From Mugil cephalus (Eukaryota > Chordata > Actinopteri > Mugiliformes > Mugilidae), in NCBI RefSeq assembly GCF_022458985.1, contig NC_061786.1, positions 18,358,974 to 18,422,973 of the forward strand: a stretch of 64,000 nucleotides of DNA. The letters run 5' to 3'. This document shows positions 40,901 through 55,400 of the stretch, piece by piece. A program made the translations under genes and the position numbers. The stretch's first letter is position 1; each line of letters opens with the position of its first letter. The notes beneath the pieces are model-generated. The model did not search any database. It was not told the DNA's origin and saw only the letters and a program-made list of their open reading frames with translations.

Positions 40901-43900
40901 TGACAGTCCAGAATTTTGCTTCACAGACATATTTGGAGAGAACGAAGAGAATGGAACCTTGTCCTTTACGCTCACTGACATGTCGTGCACTGCTCGGGTT
41001 ATTTTTGTACACCAATCTGTTCTTTGCTGTCCTGTAGTTTTACTTTTTCTGTGTCCTTGCTGTGCAACAAGGGAACTGTTCTACATCCAGCCGCCGGGTA
41101 CCTGTGCTCAGTAGCTTTGTCCGAATTCAGGCTCTCTCCAGGTGTAAAGTGATTTTTATTTTAACCTTGGGATGATCTGCATGTGAAACCTGCATAACGC
41201 AGTGTTAAGCCTGCAGCATTTTAGCAAAATTACCCAAAGAATTCTCCGTGAAAATCTTCTAAACTTACGAAAACCCAAATGTCACCAGTCTACTTGCTGA
41301 TCGGGGGAGTCACAGCATAAAAGCCAGAAAGGTAATTTACGTCATGTGGCAACTGTGCCCGAGGGAAAGAAACAAAATAAGTAACACACAACTTCTAATT
41401 ATGGATATATGTCCCAGATACCAGAGACCTAAATTCAGGAGTCAAACATGGAGGCTGGCCCCGATACTTTCTCACATCGGCCACAAAAGTGCAGCTTCGT
41501 GCCGTGTTGTTTTATAAATATGACAGCCTTAATGGGCGTCGCGCTCTCTGCAACAGATCCCATCACTTGTGCATTATTGATGTGGCCCCGCTTTATCCAG
41601 CCCTCCAGTGAGCATTTGCTCCGGCAGCTTCGTTCATATATTCATGACTGCATGAAAATTTCAATTTGGACAACTTGTAAAAAGGTTGATAATGGGTAAA
41701 GATGTGTACACGACCCGGCTGTGACACTGTCAGTCTCTTACTGTGCTTTAAGAGACCTATTTTCAGACGTCTATGCGATCACAGATGTATTACGTATGCT
41801 AAGCAGGATCTTTAATGCACACGAGTCCCACTTGCATTTGAAATAGTGAATCTTGAACAACAACAAAAGAAAAAGTGTCAGAATATGACTCAATCTAATT
41901 CCTAAAATCAGATTCCATCCTGGGGAAACAGCCGGGATCAGGGAGCCATATGCTGCTATCCATGGTGCTGAGTTTTGGCTGTAAGGAGAGCATTGAGACC
42001 TGACAAAATACCGTCAGACTGCAGGATGATAGAGTGTTGGTAGACTGCGCCATCTATTGATCGAAACGTGCAAGCACAAGGACGGTTACGTGTGGGGAAA
42101 AAACAGCCTTGGAAAACACTTAGTGAAGACTACATGTGAAGAGAATATTATAAAAATAGCATCCACTGTCTTCACATACAAGGATTTTTAATGTTGTTTT
42201 GAACATGTGGTTAAATCACTGAAGTGTAGTGTCAAAAGTATCATTCATATCCTTTTGTTCAACTACTTTGGTTTCCACTTTTATGCAAACATTTTCATCT
42301 GAAAAGTAACTACAAACTATTAGGTGTGTGTGCAAAAAATAAAAGGAATATACTTGCTTTCTTTAACGTGGTAGAGCAAACTGAAGCACCGGATGGATAC
42401 AGTAAAGTAAAAGTACTTGTAAAGTAAATGTGTTGTTTTTGAAAATATATAGTAAAACCCCCAAAAAATTATCAGAGTTTTTGATTTAAAAAGATAATTT
42501 TCAGGAAGATTTATGCAACTCTTAATAAGAAATACACTTTATTCATTCAATTTTATTTTCTTAAGGCCTTAAAAACACCATGAGGCATTAACCACATGAC
42601 CTCCTGTCTCTCATCAATCTTATGCAGGCTATTAATTAAGAGGAGCTACTTAATTCCTGAATATGTGAAGAAAATGGGCTACCTAAAAAGAATGACAGAT
42701 CTCAGAGGTAATCCTTCAACCAAGTTTTTCTGAACCAGGTTTTTCTAGTTTTATATTTTATTCTCTGTGGATGTAAAATAACCTAATTTGTATTCCTCTG
42801 GGAACACGAAGAAGGAGGAAATAGGGCCCATTTTCCAGGCATGCACAATAGACTGGAAAGAACTATCATATTTCTGTGGGAAGGACTTTTAGGGAAGATG
42901 GTGTGTTTTCACTGCCATTGTATCATTTGTTTGCACTTTAAGGCTTTGATAGGTGCCACATGGGCAGCTTTTATTTCTTTCCATGCCCTGAAGCATGGAG
43001 GCTTCAGCCAACAGGGGGCCACAGCACAATATGAAAGTGATGGTTCATTTTTTTTTCCATTAACAGTTAGTGTTCAAATGTGTGTTTTCAGGGGAATCTT
43101 GTTACCGTCCTCAGTGTTGTTTGTGACCAAATTAACAATTTATTCATTTATTTATGTATTTCAGCCAGATAGCTCGAATTACAAGTTAGATTAAAACTCT
43201 AAAATAGGCTGCTTAAATCTGCTTCAACCAGCAGGGGGGCTACAGGACAATCTGAGAGAGACTGTTGTTTATTTATTTATTTATTTTCCAAAAATTAAAA
43301 CTGTTTTCAAGATTTTGTTACCACAATCAAGGTTATTACAAAAACTGGGATTCTGACAAATTGTCAAAAAATAGACAAATGCAAACTACATATTATTAAT
43401 ATGTGTGAATATTTAGTTATATACTAGTGGGTTGATGCCCACTATTTATTTGTTTATTTATTTACTAAATAAAAATCTTTCTCCAACCGTGGTTGGGGAC
43501 CGTCTTAAACATCAAATTATATATTTATATATTTATTTATTTTTTTGTGTGTGTGAGTTTGAATAAATCTGAAGGTTTATTTGCTTTCCATAGATTAAAA
43601 TGAATCATCGTTTTCTTGATTGCAAAGTGGTGTCCTTCGTGCACATAATATTTTTGTGAAGGTTCTACGATTTTTATTGGGAATGTAATAAATAAATAAA
43701 AAAAAATGTATAAGATTATAGACTACTTGTTGTTAAACTATATATTTGTTAACTGGGTAGGAGGAATTACAATTTTTTTTTTTTTTCATAGATGTATTCT
43801 TCTTGATAATGTTAGAAGACTTATTTTATTTTATTTTGGGGGGGGGGTAATATATTCATAGAGTAAATTACGTCCCTTAAAGGTACAAGTACTACATGGT

Positions 43901-44380
43901 ATTTAATCTCATAAATTATCATGACAGAAGGTAACACAGTAGTATTATATACCTAGTTTTAGAAAATAAATAAATAAATAAAAATTGTTGTATTGCGTTG
44001 CGAGGACCGAGGTCACGTAATCTCTGACGGCTCTAAGAAGAAAACACGGTAATAACACCGGCCCTGCCTCCATCCGGGTGACCGCAGAGCGCAGACTCAA
44101 TCCCCGCCGCAGCTCGCTGCGTTTCCGTAGCCAGTTCGCTACCCGCTGAGCCCTGGTTGGGGGAAAGCAGCTCACGGAAACGATTGATCCCGATCGAATA
44201 AAAAGCTGGCCACGTAAATGGCGGATTAAACACCGACATCGGAAGGGACTCGCGGAATCGATGTGCGTGACTCGGGCGCTTTTTGGGGAGTGCGCTGGCA
44301 ACACCCTCCGTAACATGCGAGATGTACACAGAAAGAAATTAACTGTGCGTTATTTCGGCTAGCTAGCTAGCGGCTATCCC
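40730..44380. other. Intergenic DNA between rab32 and stxbp5
   Basis: About 3.6 kb without any exon or RNA gene that I can support. It contains the second copy of the rab32 3' segment and two related CCA-CAGGGGG phrases (43008-43030 and 43228-43250). No globin or calpain-like coding is visible, so ADGB, present here in human, is not in this interval. Confidence 0.6.
43463..43655. repeat. Duplicated segment, copy 2 (intergenic)
   Basis: Direct-orientation partner of 40705-40900, about 2.76 kb downstream. Its middle is AT-rich and partly replaced by TATTTAT runs. No gene lies beside it. Confidence 0.75.
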
Positions 44381-44461
44381 CCCCCCTCCTCTCCTCTCCG
44401 TCCAGTTTATGGTGGCTCGCTTGATCCGTTTTCTCACACGTCGCGTCCGTACCGGAGGAAA
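44380..44461 (+). promoter_or_regulatory. STXBP5: stxbp5 promoter and leader region
   Basis: GC-rich, CpG-containing sequence with a pyrimidine tract (CCCCCCCCTCCTCTCCTCTC, 44379-44398) just before the start codon, and no TATA box. Consistent with a CpG-island promoter; the start site is not defined. Confidence 0.4.
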
Positions 44462-47400
44462 ATGAAGAAGTTTAACATTAGGAAGGTGCTGGACGGCTTG
44501 ACAGCGGCTTCCTCTTCCTCCTCCTCATCCTCCGCCGCCACCTCTCAGCCCGGTGCTCCCAGGGAAAACGATGTTGTCCAGGAGACTCTCCAGTCGGAGC
44601 ATTTCCAGCTTTGCAAGGTGGGTTTTCCGCTTTACTAGCAGCCAACATGAACAGTCTTGACAGTCAGATGACAGCGGCGTGACCCAAACAACTGTGTGTT
44701 GTTTTCATCTTTAGCAGAGCTCACTTAAAAAAAAAATAACGTTGCACTTAAACGCACCGCGTTTAATTAAAGTCTCATATCTTGAGTGGATATTGTGGCA
44801 TTCAGGGGTAATCAGTTTTATCCACTGCTTCCAGTGCAGCTCCGCGGCTGTTTGCTCTGCACTGAATCTACGCCTCAAGTCACTGTTTGTTAATCTTCAT
44901 AGGAGGCTAGCTGGCTAATCGGCTCACAATCTTAAAATGCAACGTTTCACATGCTCATTTATTGCATTGTGGTAAATAATTCCTCCCCTGCACACTGACC
45001 CTGAAGAGACCCCGTCCCAGCAGCATTGCAGTGTAAGAGATTAGGGGAATTTTCTCATGTCTTAAAATGCAATTATTTCAAAACAAAGAGGCTCCAGGTT
45101 AAAGGTTGTCTTCATAAGTCGAGCTTAATTTACTCAGTCTCATGTCGGCCACCTTCATCAGTCTTAAACTTGAGTGAATAATCAACTTATTTGTCTAAAT
45201 CAGCTTCAGTTTGCATTTTTCACACTCGAGTCAGGTGAATTTTGTCCCCTACCGCTGACATAAAAGCTGTCCAAAATAAGCTTCTTTCAGCACATATTTG
45301 CGCGAGCTTTGGAGAAACGACCAAAACCCCGCCGTCACAGGTCACCAGACGAGATAGCCGCCTAATTATTAATCGTGCATCGCTTCTGAGCCAGCATTTT
45401 TTGGACTCCAAACGTGTCGAGCCTGCCTGCCTGCCTACCTACCAGCTTCTGCCTCAGCTGGGAGCAGAACAGGTCAGGTCAGTGGGGTTACAAGGCCAGT
45501 GCATTACCTGTTACATAATCCCACTGCAAGCTGCACAAAGCCCATGGATGGTTGAGCAAGGTTCCCAACCTGAAACAATCGAGTTATAGATGTCTGTTGA
45601 TGATACTAATGTTTTGGAGATGGTGGGGGGTGGGCTGCTGCTGCTGAAGCTGCTGCTGCAAGATCCTGCCCCTGAAATGCGACGTCTGAGGCTTAGGATG
45701 GATGAAAATGTAATTTATTACCATTGCTTTACAGGATTGAGCTTGCACACATGTCAGGCGCTTATCAGAGAAATGTATTCCGCGACCCATTTGAACTAAT
45801 GTTAATCCTTTATCTCATTTATTTTGATAATGAGACTAATTTTCCACATAGATGGATTACATTTCTGGGAGATTATGATAATGTTTTTTTTTTCTCTCCC
45901 CTTATGCCGGCGTGACTGTGTATGAGATGATTGATTAGCTGACTGGAGGTCTGATATAAATTCTTTTTCTTTTTTTCTTCCCTGCAGACTGTGCGTCATG
46001 GCTTCCCGTATCAACCGTCCTCGATGGCTTTTGACCCCGTGCAGAAAATCTTGGCCATCGGGACTCAGACTGGAGCTTTGAGGCTGTATCCTTTTTTTTT
46101 TTTTTTTTTTCCCTCCCACGTGAAATTGAAAATTAAGAACGCCACGGAAGGAGAGCGGGTGATCCGAGTGATATAATTTATTTATTTTTTTTCCCCACAT
46201 GCCTGGAATCGTTCGCGCAAACGTTATAAGACCTGAAAAGCTGCCTTTCAGCATTCCTCAGAATCCGGGGAATTCGCCCAGTAAGTGATCTTATTTTACT
46301 TTTTCCCCTGCTGCCGCACACAACAAAGGTTGGCTCAAAGGTAGGCGCTAGCTGCTGTGTGTTTCTGTGCAGCCTCCACCATCTCCTGGAGCACCCAAGG
46401 CTCATTAGTGGTATCTCTGCAGTAGCATGAGCAGCTCCTCCCGCCATATGCCGGGGAGCCCACCTCATCAACTGCGCTGCCCAGACAGTGCCAGGATGCC
46501 ACTTCGTATGTGCTGTAAACATATTTGGACGTGCACGACGCGCGCGCACAATCAAACCGCCACGGTGCACAGCTGAAAGTGAGTTTTGTGTTTGTTTGCG
46601 GTCGAGCGTTAAAAAAAAAGAAAAAAAAAAGTGTTTTTTGCAGCTATCTGAGCCGCTTCCATGACTCACACCAGCAAATAAGCCACTGGATGTGTCACTG
46701 TTAAACCACGCACGCATGCACGTCTTCATTGTCCGCCTGTTAGCAGATTAGCCCCGGGTTTCCCTTTGTGCTGATATCCTTCTTTGGAGGCCCACCTGCT
46801 TTGTTTAGATTTTCTGCAGAAGTGACCCCGTGCTCGTATTTACCTCCAGATTAGGAGATCGTCGTGTGTGTGTGTGTGTGTGTGTGTGTTTTGCACAGGG
46901 GCAACTCCCGGAGAACACACACACACACACACACACCGCTTCCATGTTGTCCTAATGTGTAAGGTGGAGCTGATGGGATTACTGTCATTCAGGCAATTGG
47001 TCCATTTATCAAAAGACGGGCTGTATCGATCCACCTCATTGCCTCTGGAGTTTGGAAACGCTGCCACAGCTCAGTAGACATAAGCTCAATGAGGTGTCTA
47101 CAAGCAATAAATGTCTGCTTTTACAAGATCTGTCTCTACTACAGTGTTTTAATCAGTGTGTTACTGTGGACAGTTCCCCACGCGTTGTAGCCGTTACAGG
47201 AAAAAGTAGTGACTCCTCTCCCCCTGCATGCTTTTATTTTTTTAACTTTCGTAATCGGATTGAGGGGATGCCCAGGGTTGTGCGAAATGTTTTTCAAATG
47301 CTGCAACGTGGGGTACTCGCAGATGACCGGTCACGCTCCAAGTCAGATGTTTTTTCGGTGTCCGTCGGAAATGCGTTCTTCCCCTTCTTCAAGGTTTAAC

Positions 47401-50400
47401 GAGGCCTTGCTCAAGACATGCGAACGGGCTGCGGACGACATGTTCTGTTCTCGTGAACTAGCAATGATAAAGGTACTTCCTGTCTGATGATGATGACTTG
47501 GTGAGGAAGCCTGCTGATGTTGAAATGCTGTGGTTAACCATGTTGGTTTACCGAATAGGGAAGTGTTGATCTTTGAGGGGGGCGGAGGGGGGCGGAGGGG
47601 GCATCTTTAGTGTGAAAAGTTGTCACAGAGACCTATAGACACACGTTATGATTATCTAACAGTCTGAAACTTTAAATTGTCCAATTTATGATTATGGAAG
47701 AAAAAAACTGTTCCACTTCTAAATGACGTTTAGGGTTTGGCAGATAATTTAAATCCGATCAAATGGCCAAAAAGATAAAAACTAAGCAAGTCTGAGCAAT
47801 TATTATTATTATTTTGAAAAGTTTTGTTGATGTTTCCCAGCTTCCTGTGCTCACAGAGTCACAAAGGGAAACACTTTAAAACCTGACGGATCACGCCGCG
47901 CATACCTGTGACCTGAGTAGAGTCAGTAGTCAGTAGTAGAAAGTGTGTGGAAGGAAGTTTCTAAAGAATCCTCTGCCTACCGTACTTGCCACGCTGATAG
48001 AGATCTCGTTCAGATTCTCCCCTTACTAATTTCCTGCCAGTCTCAGAAAGTCGCTGTGCTCAGCAGCCCCATTAACCTACATTGAAACGGAAAGGCTTCG
48101 CACTCGAGACACTTTGACGAGTGAACGCTCACGGTGAAACAACCGAGGCGTGTGCTAATTGTCACGAGGAAGCAATCTAACAATGTGTGGCGTTTTAACG
48201 CCCCTGCTCTTTAGATTCGTATTCGCGCGCGACCCCAGAGGTTATAAAACGGACTTAATCACTCCTCCTCCTCCTCCTCCTCCTCCATCGTGGACCTGTG
48301 CAGACGCGATACCCATTCATTATTCTGACAAATGTTGAGCAGAACTTGCGTGGGCCCGGAGCTAAAACTGGACGGGAAGGTCATGGGTGAATGTGAGTTC
48401 AGTTGCCACCAGTCCTCCGCTGGCGCCACCTTAAAGTCTGATAGTCTGGTGTTTGCCTCTGTCCCTCTGCAGGAGTGATGCCCACTGTGCAGCCCCACCT
48501 TAGTTTGTTTAAGGGAACTGAGGGATTGTTTGACCACAGCTCAGATAATCCTTGGACTTATTCTGCTGTCTCAGCCCTAAATAGACCTGGAAGTGAAGTT
48601 TTCTTTCTTTTGTTTTTTACTTGGCATGATCAAACCGCTCACCTCATTCTCTATCTGGTGCTTCTTCTCTGCATGATTAGATCTCACGCTGCTTCCTTCT
48701 CCTTCCCTCTTCGTGCTGGCGCGCTTGAGTCTGCAGACCCGATACCATCTCTGTGTGATAGCGACTACTGGTTGAAAGAGGGTGACGTTTCCTCCGTGCA
48801 TCCCCTGCCTTCTGTGCTGTTTAAGAAAGCATTCGGAGATATTTGCGGGTGACGTCACGACTCTCGCGCATCTAACTTTTCGCTGAGTGTGTGGTCTTGA
48901 ACGTGTGAGATTAAGCAGAACTCCACGGGCCGGCAGAAAGGGATCAGGATCGGGCTAATCACGTCACAGTCGTCACACCGGCTGACGCATTCGAATGAAT
49001 GAGGCAGACGGAGCCCACTGGTTGTTATTTATAACTCGCCAGTTTGCTTTGTTTAATGCACTTGTCTGTGGAATTTATTAAAAAACACCCACAATATTCA
49101 AAACACCCACAGCAGGCTGAAGATAGCACTTTTTTTTTTTAAACTGTTTAACTGATCTGTGTCTGATATGAACCTCGCTGGAAGCTGTCCAGTTTTCTTT
49201 AACCGAGCCAACTTTTAGGTTCGGCCGTGCGGGCGTGGAATGCTACTGTCAGCACGAGAGCGGTGCCGCGGTCATCCAGCTCCAGTTCCTGATCAACGAG
49301 GTCGGTTCCTTGTGTCCTCCCCCTTTTATCCCTCCTCCTCCTCACCTATGCTAGCCCTGTGTCCCTCCTGCCTCTGTAACGCCCTCGTATTTCCGTGCAC
49401 ACATGCCTCAAGATGTTTTCTTGGTGCCAATAACCCCCCCTTGTGTTTATGACACCGTCTGCAGGGGGCGCTGGTGAGTGCCTTAGCTGATGACAGCATC
49501 CACCTGTGGAACCTGAGGCAAAAAATTCCTGCTATCCTGCATTCCCTCAAATTTAACAGGGAGAGGTACGTGGCTCCTCTCTGCTCCTGTATTTGCTCCT
49601 CACAGCTGGACACGTGTGTCGCCTCTGGATAATTAGCTGACAGAATGTCTTCCTGTGGCATCGGAACAACATTATTTATAACATGTGCCCAATTAGGAAG
49701 TGTTTTTTTCTTTTTTTGGATCTTTTGTGCTTTAAACCTGCACCAATCTATAATTTTCTATCAACGAAGGATCAAACGACAGCGATGAGTTAAAGTGGAA
49801 CTGGGCCCCATGCGGAGTTTGATCAACCAGCTCTGCAGTTGCCCCCCAACTCCGTGTAGATTTTTTGTGCTCTGTCAGCTCATTGTTATGATTGTTCTCT
49901 GATCAGCCTCCACTCCAAAGCCAGCGAGTATCAGCAGAAAAGCTCGGATGTTATAATTCTGATGCTAATTTATGTGAAGGTAGGACACAGTAAACCCACA
50001 TCAAAGAGCCGAGCGGAACAACAAAGGCCTGCGTCTGGACCGAAAAGTTGAACTCGAATGCACCGCGAAAACTGCAGCTGGCAGCCGGTCAGCCACAACA
50101 TTATGACCACTGACAGGGGGAGTAAAAGGGCACCCCAGTGACACACAAGAAGCCCTTTAGGAATAACTCAAAAAAGATGCACAGAGCCCCGTCCCCTCAA
50201 AGCCCTCCACTAACATCACTCTGTTGCCAGGCACCAGAGGACACCCTCAGAAGGTCCGTGTCCTTTCTCTAACTGTTTTGGAGGCACAAGGGAGACCTGA
50301 TTTGTGTGCACGAAAGAGTATTTCTTGCAACCGGTAGAGAAAAGACAGCCGTATTTACTCTGCTATTCTTCCCCCAGTCATCTATTTATAGCCCGGCTTC

Positions 50401-52412
50401 ATTAGTGTGACACAGTGCAAGGCCTTTGTAATTAAATCTTAGTCACTCGCTGCTCCTTCCAGTCGGAGCACGGTGATTAGGGACGAGAGTGACCCCTCTG
50501 ATGGGACTGAGTCACGGAGTAATGAAAAGGGCCTGGTTGTTGACGGATCCCGATATCTCTTGCAGAATCACATACTGCCACCTGCCCTTCCAGAGCAAAT
50601 GGCTGTACATCGGCACGGAAAGAGGAAACATCCACATCGTCAACGTGGAGTGCTTCACTCTCTCAGGCTACGTCATCATGTGGAACAAAGCCATCGAACT
50701 GTGAGTCTGTATTGCACAACTGTCTCTTTCTTTTTTTTTCTCTCTCCTCTCTTCCATTTACTCGACGGCTATTTGCATATCTTCTTTGTGCAGTTGACAC
50801 TCAACCAGGAAACTCTGAAATGCAAAGGAATGTTGGGCGCCTGCGTTTGCAGATAGAAGCGCGTCCCGTAAGCTGAGAATACACTTAGCTCCGATCAGTG
50901 TGAGGGCGGCGTGGAAAGGTGGTGATTGTGCCGTGCCAGAACTTGGCTGTTGAGACCTTCTGGAGGTGTTTTGACAGCCTGAAACCACAGAACATCTCTG
51001 ATGGGAAGTGCCCACTTGATAACCTCATAACTTCTCCCGTGTCACCTACTCCCTCATGTTAACACCCACAAGGGATATTTGTAAATCCTTTACTGCATTT
51101 CCATTAGAATCTAGGTTGGTGGGAAACTAAATGGTTGTGGATAGTGTTGTGCCACCTGAAAACACGACAGTGTGACGCAGGGTTGTCCCCGAAAACGTCC
51201 CCAATTTGTGCTTTTTATGAATGAGAAAAGCAACGTTGCGCACTTACTACAGTTATTACGGTAGCCGGCCGCGCTGCTATTGACATTACAGACATGGCAG
51301 TTTAAATCTTTTTAAATATGTGAGAATAAATGCAACCGTAATTACCCCCGTTTCTCCGTTCCATCTTGATAACATTCATTTATTTATTTATTTACTTTTT
51401 TTTTTATCTCTGAGCTGTAAATGTCCCCGGATTTCCACATCAGCAGGCAGTGCTAACACGGGGGCCGTGCACGCCTGTTTTACTACTACCATGGAATTAT
51501 TCTACAATATTTACTCATCATCACAGTAAAATTGTCCATCCTCAGTCAGTCTACTGCATTAATTCCTCTCTCAAGCAGTAGAAAATGTTGTGAGCACGTG
51601 ATTATGCATGAAAAAAATAAAAAAATACCGTAATATACAGTGATACCGTCTGAAATCTGAAAAAAACACCTAGTGTAAAACGAGAACTTTTTTTATTCTG
51701 GTGCATCCACAAGTAAGAAAAAAAAAGATTTTAGACACTGACTGGCAGCTTAAATTGCTAGAGGTATATAAAGGTGGGAGACTCCCGGTAAAAATCGGAT
51801 AAATTGCCGTTTTAGATCTGCCAGTTGAAAGTTGTCAGAGAAAAGTGTGCCGTCCGCTCAGATAAATGTCTCAGAAAAAGACGGTGGAGATGGGTAAAAC
51901 GATTTTGGCTTTGGTCGGGTGAAAAAAAAATGAAAATAAAGGATGAGGTGTGAAATCAAAACATTGTGATACTCAGTCGTCTCTGAGGAGATGGAGATGA
52001 AAAGTTAGTTGTCTCCTAACAAACCTGTGTATTCGCATTCTCCTGCTAGCGGCTGGTAAACACCACCCGCCGTCCTAATGATCTCGGCTCAGCTGTTTTT
52101 TCGTCTGCCTGCGTCTAACATCGGCAGAAATGTAAACATGCCGCGCACTTGTTCTTATTAGAAGAGCCGCTGTGCGTATTGCGGCGAGTTCATGTTCTCC
52201 TCCGTCCCCGCCTTTTTATTCACTGCGACATCTCCGACTGTATCGACTCATCAGCAGCAATGAGATCATTAGCCACTGGAGCCAGACCGCACTCGGAGGC
52301 GGCAACGCTTTCTTTAGGCCAGACCATCCACTTCCTCCATGCCCCTTGCTCTGTTGCCACGGTGATCTTGTCTCCACACACCATAATCTCTCATAGACCC
52401 TCATGTGACCCT

Positions 52413-52454
<42 letters not shown>

Positions 52455-55400
52455 TCTCCCTCGTATGTCATGTCTCTATCTCTGGTGCACTCATGCACAT
52501 TTTCATCTCACAACCTCGTCCTTTTTCTCCGTGCTTGACTTTTTTCTTTTTCCTCTCCTTCTAAAAGCACCTAAAAGTATCATTTTAGATACATATTTAG
52601 CAGATCCATTATTGTTTTTCTTCTGTCTCTTCTCTCACAGATCCACCAAGACACACCCAGGGCCTGTTGTGCACATCAGTGATAACCCCATGGATGAGGG
52701 CAAGGTAACAGATAGTTAAACACTACATAGCTCCGTTCAAGAGAGATGCATATCCACCCCGACACGTAAAACAAATGTTCCATTTTATTTGTTGTTATCT
52801 TGCACTTGCTTTTATTTCCTGGTGGCTAACCGCCTCAGCCGAGACGACGCGCTGTCAATACGGTTCGTGCGGCTGCACCGGAGACTGAGACGAGAGGATT
52901 TTTTAGCTTGTTAAAATGTCAGCCGTCAAAATCAAAGAGGGGTAAAAAAAAAAAAATAAAAAAGTTTCTTCCCGGGCCTAATCCTTCCAGTACCTGACGG
53001 GCCAGATGGTTTGTTACAGTGAACCATCTGGGGAGTCGTCAATGGAAACTGTTTGGAAAGAGGTCATGTGATGGGATGCAACCATCTGTCTGTCACGGCT
53101 CGCTTCAAACCGATCAATGGACCGTGTGACGTGGCGGGAGAGGAGCTTTGAAAGCGAGTGCATCTAGCTCTGTAGATTGCATGTTAAGGATTCCTCCACA
53201 TAAAAGGAGAGACCTCACAGGATGCCGATCGGTCAGCAAGTCTGTGGATTAACCCAAAAAAAACAAAAAAACAAACAAAAAAAACACCTGGTTTAAACCT
53301 GAAAAGACGAACAACTGATCTCATGAATCTCAAATGCATCTCAACAATGCGAATAATTTCCAGAAACCTTTGATAAGGGGACAGATGCAGTTTCTTTGTC
53401 GACAACAGACCAGACTACATATATAGCCATTATATTACTGTTATAATGTTATAATATATATTAGAAAAGTTGTAATTCCACTGTATGAATCTAAGATCCC
53501 TTGCAATCCTAGATGGAAGAGAGCCTGTGGATACTGTTCCTAAAATACACTCAATTAAGGCCAATGCCATATGAACACATTAAAAAAAAAAAAAAAAACT
53601 GTGATGGTTAAGTATTAAGATAAAGTGGCAGTCATTTTGTTCTAATTTATTCAATTTATTCACAGTAGCAACTGGTTATGGAGAGTAGAGTAGAGTTATT
53701 GATACGGACTTCACGATACGTATCACGATACTTGTGTCACGATACGATACATTATTGCGATACTATGATATTGCGATATCGTTCACCGAGGAATTTGTGA
53801 CACTGATAACCGCAGTGAACAAATTGTGTCAAAAACAATGAATTGCACACTCTTTGTCTAACTTATTAGTTCCTTTTTCCGTTAAAAAGTGCTACCAAGT
53901 CTCAGTTTTAGTGCTTTAGGTGAGGAAGTCATTCATTATTGACCCAAAACATGACTTTTTTTCTTTTAAAATCGATATTAAGACGTTTAGTTTAAGTTAA
54001 AACAGAGCGAGACAGGTAGCAGTTGAACTATACGATCATCATTTTAGAGGATGTAGTTTGTGGTGCTGTTTCTGTTGTTTGGCCCAGCGCACTGACTGCA
54101 ATGGGATTGACAAAAATAGTACAAATGCATCTCGATAGAAAACAACACGGTTCAATAGTTGTACAAACCACAGCCTCCACGATGAAACCACAGTTCAGTT
54201 ATTTTAAACAAATGCACAAAACCTTAACCTTCACGAAGCTAAGATTTAATGCCCGACTGCATGCACATTCTTTTATAACAAAAAACGTACTTACAATTCA
54301 AGAAATCTCAAAATTTTCTGTAATTGATTGACTTAGGTTGAGTGAACTGGAATTGATTCGGTTTATTTCCAGTCGTTAACGTTTCAAAGATGGAGTAAGC
54401 CTCTCTAATCCAATACACTTTTTTTTTTTTTTTTGTGTGTGTCACATTGAGCAAACATCTCGTCACAGCCCGTTAGCTTTTTGTTCTGTGTGCAGTGAAA
54501 ATCAGGCGTTTATTTACAGCCCTGACTCTGTAAATAGCTTAAAAAATAAATAAATAAATAAAAAAATCCTCACGACACGATTCCTTGCAAGGTTTGCAGC
54601 CGCGGTTGCAACAGCAGTTTGTCGATCCAAGTTAATGTTAGTCACATCACTAGCTGTTTTATTTTAAACTCTCTCACGTCTGTGTTGTCATTTTGCTAAA
54701 GCGTATCTGTGAGTTGACACCGAGCCAAGCTCCTGAATGAGTCGCTGAAGGGAGGGGTGTGTTTGTTCTAGCTCAAGTATCAACAGTTGGTCCTAGGGAC
54801 CATGTACTCCACCTTTAAGAATGTTTTTTATGAAGCAATTAGTCTTGCAATCAGCTGTCACGGTAGCACTCTAATGAATACACAGTAAATCGTACACTGT
54901 GCAAATACCTGAGAGGTGTCGGTTCTTTTCTCTGACTGGTACCGAATTAAATTGAAAACGACAAAGACATCACTTAAAACTGAGCGCTGATGATCCACCT
55001 CTGTTATCAGATGAGGTGCAGTCATGTCGAACCTGAGTTACATGTTCACAACGTGGTTTTTCACAGCTGAACTTATCTGTGCTTTCACTTCTTTTCTGAT
55101 TGCAGCTCCTGATTGGATTTGAGTGCGGGGTAGTGGTGTTGTGGGATTTGAAGTCCAAAAAAGCTGACTACCGCTACAATTATGATGAGGTAAGGCGTTA
55201 TTTTCTTTCCGCTCCGCGCTCGTGAGGGTAGAGACTAGTTTGTTTAGGTTTCCGCTTTTGCGTGAAGCTCGTTAGAGATAACGCGGCTACCTTTTTTTTT
55301 TTTTTTTTAAATCCAGTCACATGTGAGGGGGCGGTTTTTGTTGTGACATCTGAAATCGGTTTGAATATTGCAATAGTTTCTTTTTGGTGATTCTGTATTT

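Larger units (their letters stand above)
46086..49218. other. stxbp5 intron 2
   Basis: Contains the TG/AC inverted pair, the CTC run, a G-rich near-duplicate (GGGGGGCGGAGG twice, 47578-47602) and poly-T runs. Otherwise no exon, RNA gene or mobile element recognised. Confidence 0.5.

Noticed and set aside
42841-43194. 117-codon plus frame in the rab32-stxbp5 interval
   Set aside because: Phe/Leu-rich, driven by T-rich sequence, with no splice sites or known motif. It overlaps the CAGGGGG repeat phrases.
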